From Gammaproteobacteria bacterium (GTDB lineage Bacteria; Pseudomonadota; Gammaproteobacteria; Arenicellales; JAOTYS01), in the NCBI GenBank assembly GCA_029861795.1, contig JAOTYS010000052.1:1-16223 (forward strand): a DNA stretch of 16,223 bases, written 5' to 3'. This document shows, in pieces, positions 15,487 to 16,223 of the stretch. Within the stretch, counting starts at the first letter, position 1; every line of letters begins with the position of its first letter. The notes under the pieces were generated by a model that ran no database searches, was not told where the DNA came from, and was given only the letters and a program-made list of their open reading frames with translations. A program made the position numbers and the translations under genes.

Positions 15487-16223
15487 TCAGCTCCACCCAT
15501 ATGCAGCCATGGAGAGGATCCCAAAAGTAGAGGAACTATGGAGCTGCCTACCCGTCGCTCCCACACCAGCAGCCACAATCAGGGGTAGAAAGTGCTCCGG
15601 CGTGGGGTGGCTGCGCGCGCACTGTGGCGCCTCGCGATATGCCACTAGCTCATCGGCCCGCCCCGCGATAATCGCCCGCCGCAACCAAGCATCGAATTCG
15701 CAAACGTAAGCCGGCGGCGGCGTGTCCAGCGATTACCCCCTAAACTCACCCAGGTTATGTGTGGCGCCTCCGCTGCCAAGTATGAGTATTCCCTCTTTAC
15801 GCAGAACACTTAGAGTTTCGCCAATCCTCAAGTGGCACTCAGCAGACCGATTCAACTGCACCGAAAGCTGTGACACTGGCACCTGGTGATCCGGAAAAGC
15901 CAAGGACAAAGGGATCCAAGTACCATGATCCAAGCCCCTAGTGTTATCAATATGGGTGTCGATACCTGGATTGTGTAATAACTGAGCAACCCGCGCGGCA
16001 AGTTCCGAGCCCCCCGGGGCTGGGTATGTAAACTCATAAAGTTCCCGGGGAAATCCGTAGAAATCATGGATCGTGGTCGATGATTTGCGCCACTAATGGT
16101 CGCGGTCCCAATGAGCCGAGACACATAGGACGGCCCGTGGACTTCCGATTTGCCTACCCGGATCTTTCAGAACGTCTCTCGCGGGCACGGCGTCGTGAAT
16201 AAGCAACGGCGCACCATCGGATA
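15487..16223 (-). pseudogene. LigB/4,5-DOPA-extradiol-dioxygenase-like gene, broken by two in-frame stops (partial at right edge)
   Basis: One continuous reading frame on the minus strand matches the LigB-type class III ring-cleaving dioxygenase family along about 245 residues, but it contains TAG at 16093-16095 and TAA at 15733-15735 before its normal TGA at 15487-15489. Frame is never lost. Family blocks are clear: VSAHWDRD before the TAG; TIHDFYGFPRELYEFTYPAPG after it; GLDHGTWIPLS; ILILGSGGATHNLGEF before the TAA; and AYREAPQ, SHPTPEHFLPLIVAAGVG near the end. Zinc-site His residues of SAHW, THNL and HPTPEH remain, but the N-terminal Ser-His-Gly of the family reads Ser-Asp-Gly near the window edge, a third probable loss. 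These enzymes cleave catechol-type substrates with Fe(II) or Zn(II). I judge it a young pseudogene, although sequencing errors could fake one of the stops. Confidence 0.85.

Overview
The window looks like a stretch of chromosome from a Gram-negative bacterium, most likely a gammaproteobacterium of moderate GC. The evidence is a yraN–SIS protein–dolP order like that of E. coli, a stand-alone heptose-1-phosphate adenylyltransferase (RfaE2) for LPS core synthesis, an RppH that begins like the enterobacterial enzyme, a DolP-type outer-membrane lipoprotein, and a PilT/PilU-family pilus ATPase. I see no rRNA, tRNA, CRISPR array, insertion sequence or phage gene. It reads as core genome with many small envelope and stress genes.

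Layout. (1) 1-2157, plus strand: a tight cluster of yraN, a SIS-family phosphoheptose isomerase, a dolP-like BON lipoprotein and rfaE2. The last three are linked by overlapping genes and non-ATG starts, so heptose synthesis sits inside the envelope cluster. (2) 2187-3638, minus: a Tat-exported dienelactone-hydrolase-like enzyme, preceded by a secreted SYLF/YSC84 protein. (3) 3930-4946, plus: a DoeB/AstE-like zinc deacylase, preceded by a possible 38-codon ORF. (4) 4967-6453, minus: a class I glutamine amidotransferase and, upstream of it, a lipoprotein lytic transglycosylase. (5) 6493-7425: a secreted protein with a phospholipase A2-like Cys-Cys-x-x-His-Asp core, facing a stand-alone macro-domain protein. 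(6) 7501-8471, plus: a DUF3301 membrane protein and an unrecognised exported protein with two BamE-like half repeats. (7) 8510-9836, minus: a YdcF/DUF218 protein and RppH. (8) 10053-12675, plus: a HAD-IB phosphatase divergent from rppH, then a Bcp peroxiredoxin and a PIN-PhoH ATPase. (9) 12887-14051, plus: an OmpR-type response regulator and a free-standing HPt protein with no histidine kinase beside them. (10) 14078-15310, minus: a PilT/PilU-like ATPase with a low-complexity N-terminal extension. (11) 15487 to the right edge, minus: a LigB/DODA-type dioxygenase gene broken by two in-frame stops.

Most genes concern the envelope: LPS heptose, lipoprotein and peptidoglycan functions, secreted hydrolases and pili. 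The rest handle RNA, redox or ADP-ribose. Nothing here is clearly a new multi-gene system. The best leads are the kinase-less response regulator plus HPt pair next to a pilus motor gene, the SIS protein that sits in the diaA position but keeps GmhA catalytic residues, the secreted PLA2-like protein, the two-repeat BamE-like protein with a duplicated promoter-like element, and the recently decayed dioxygenase.
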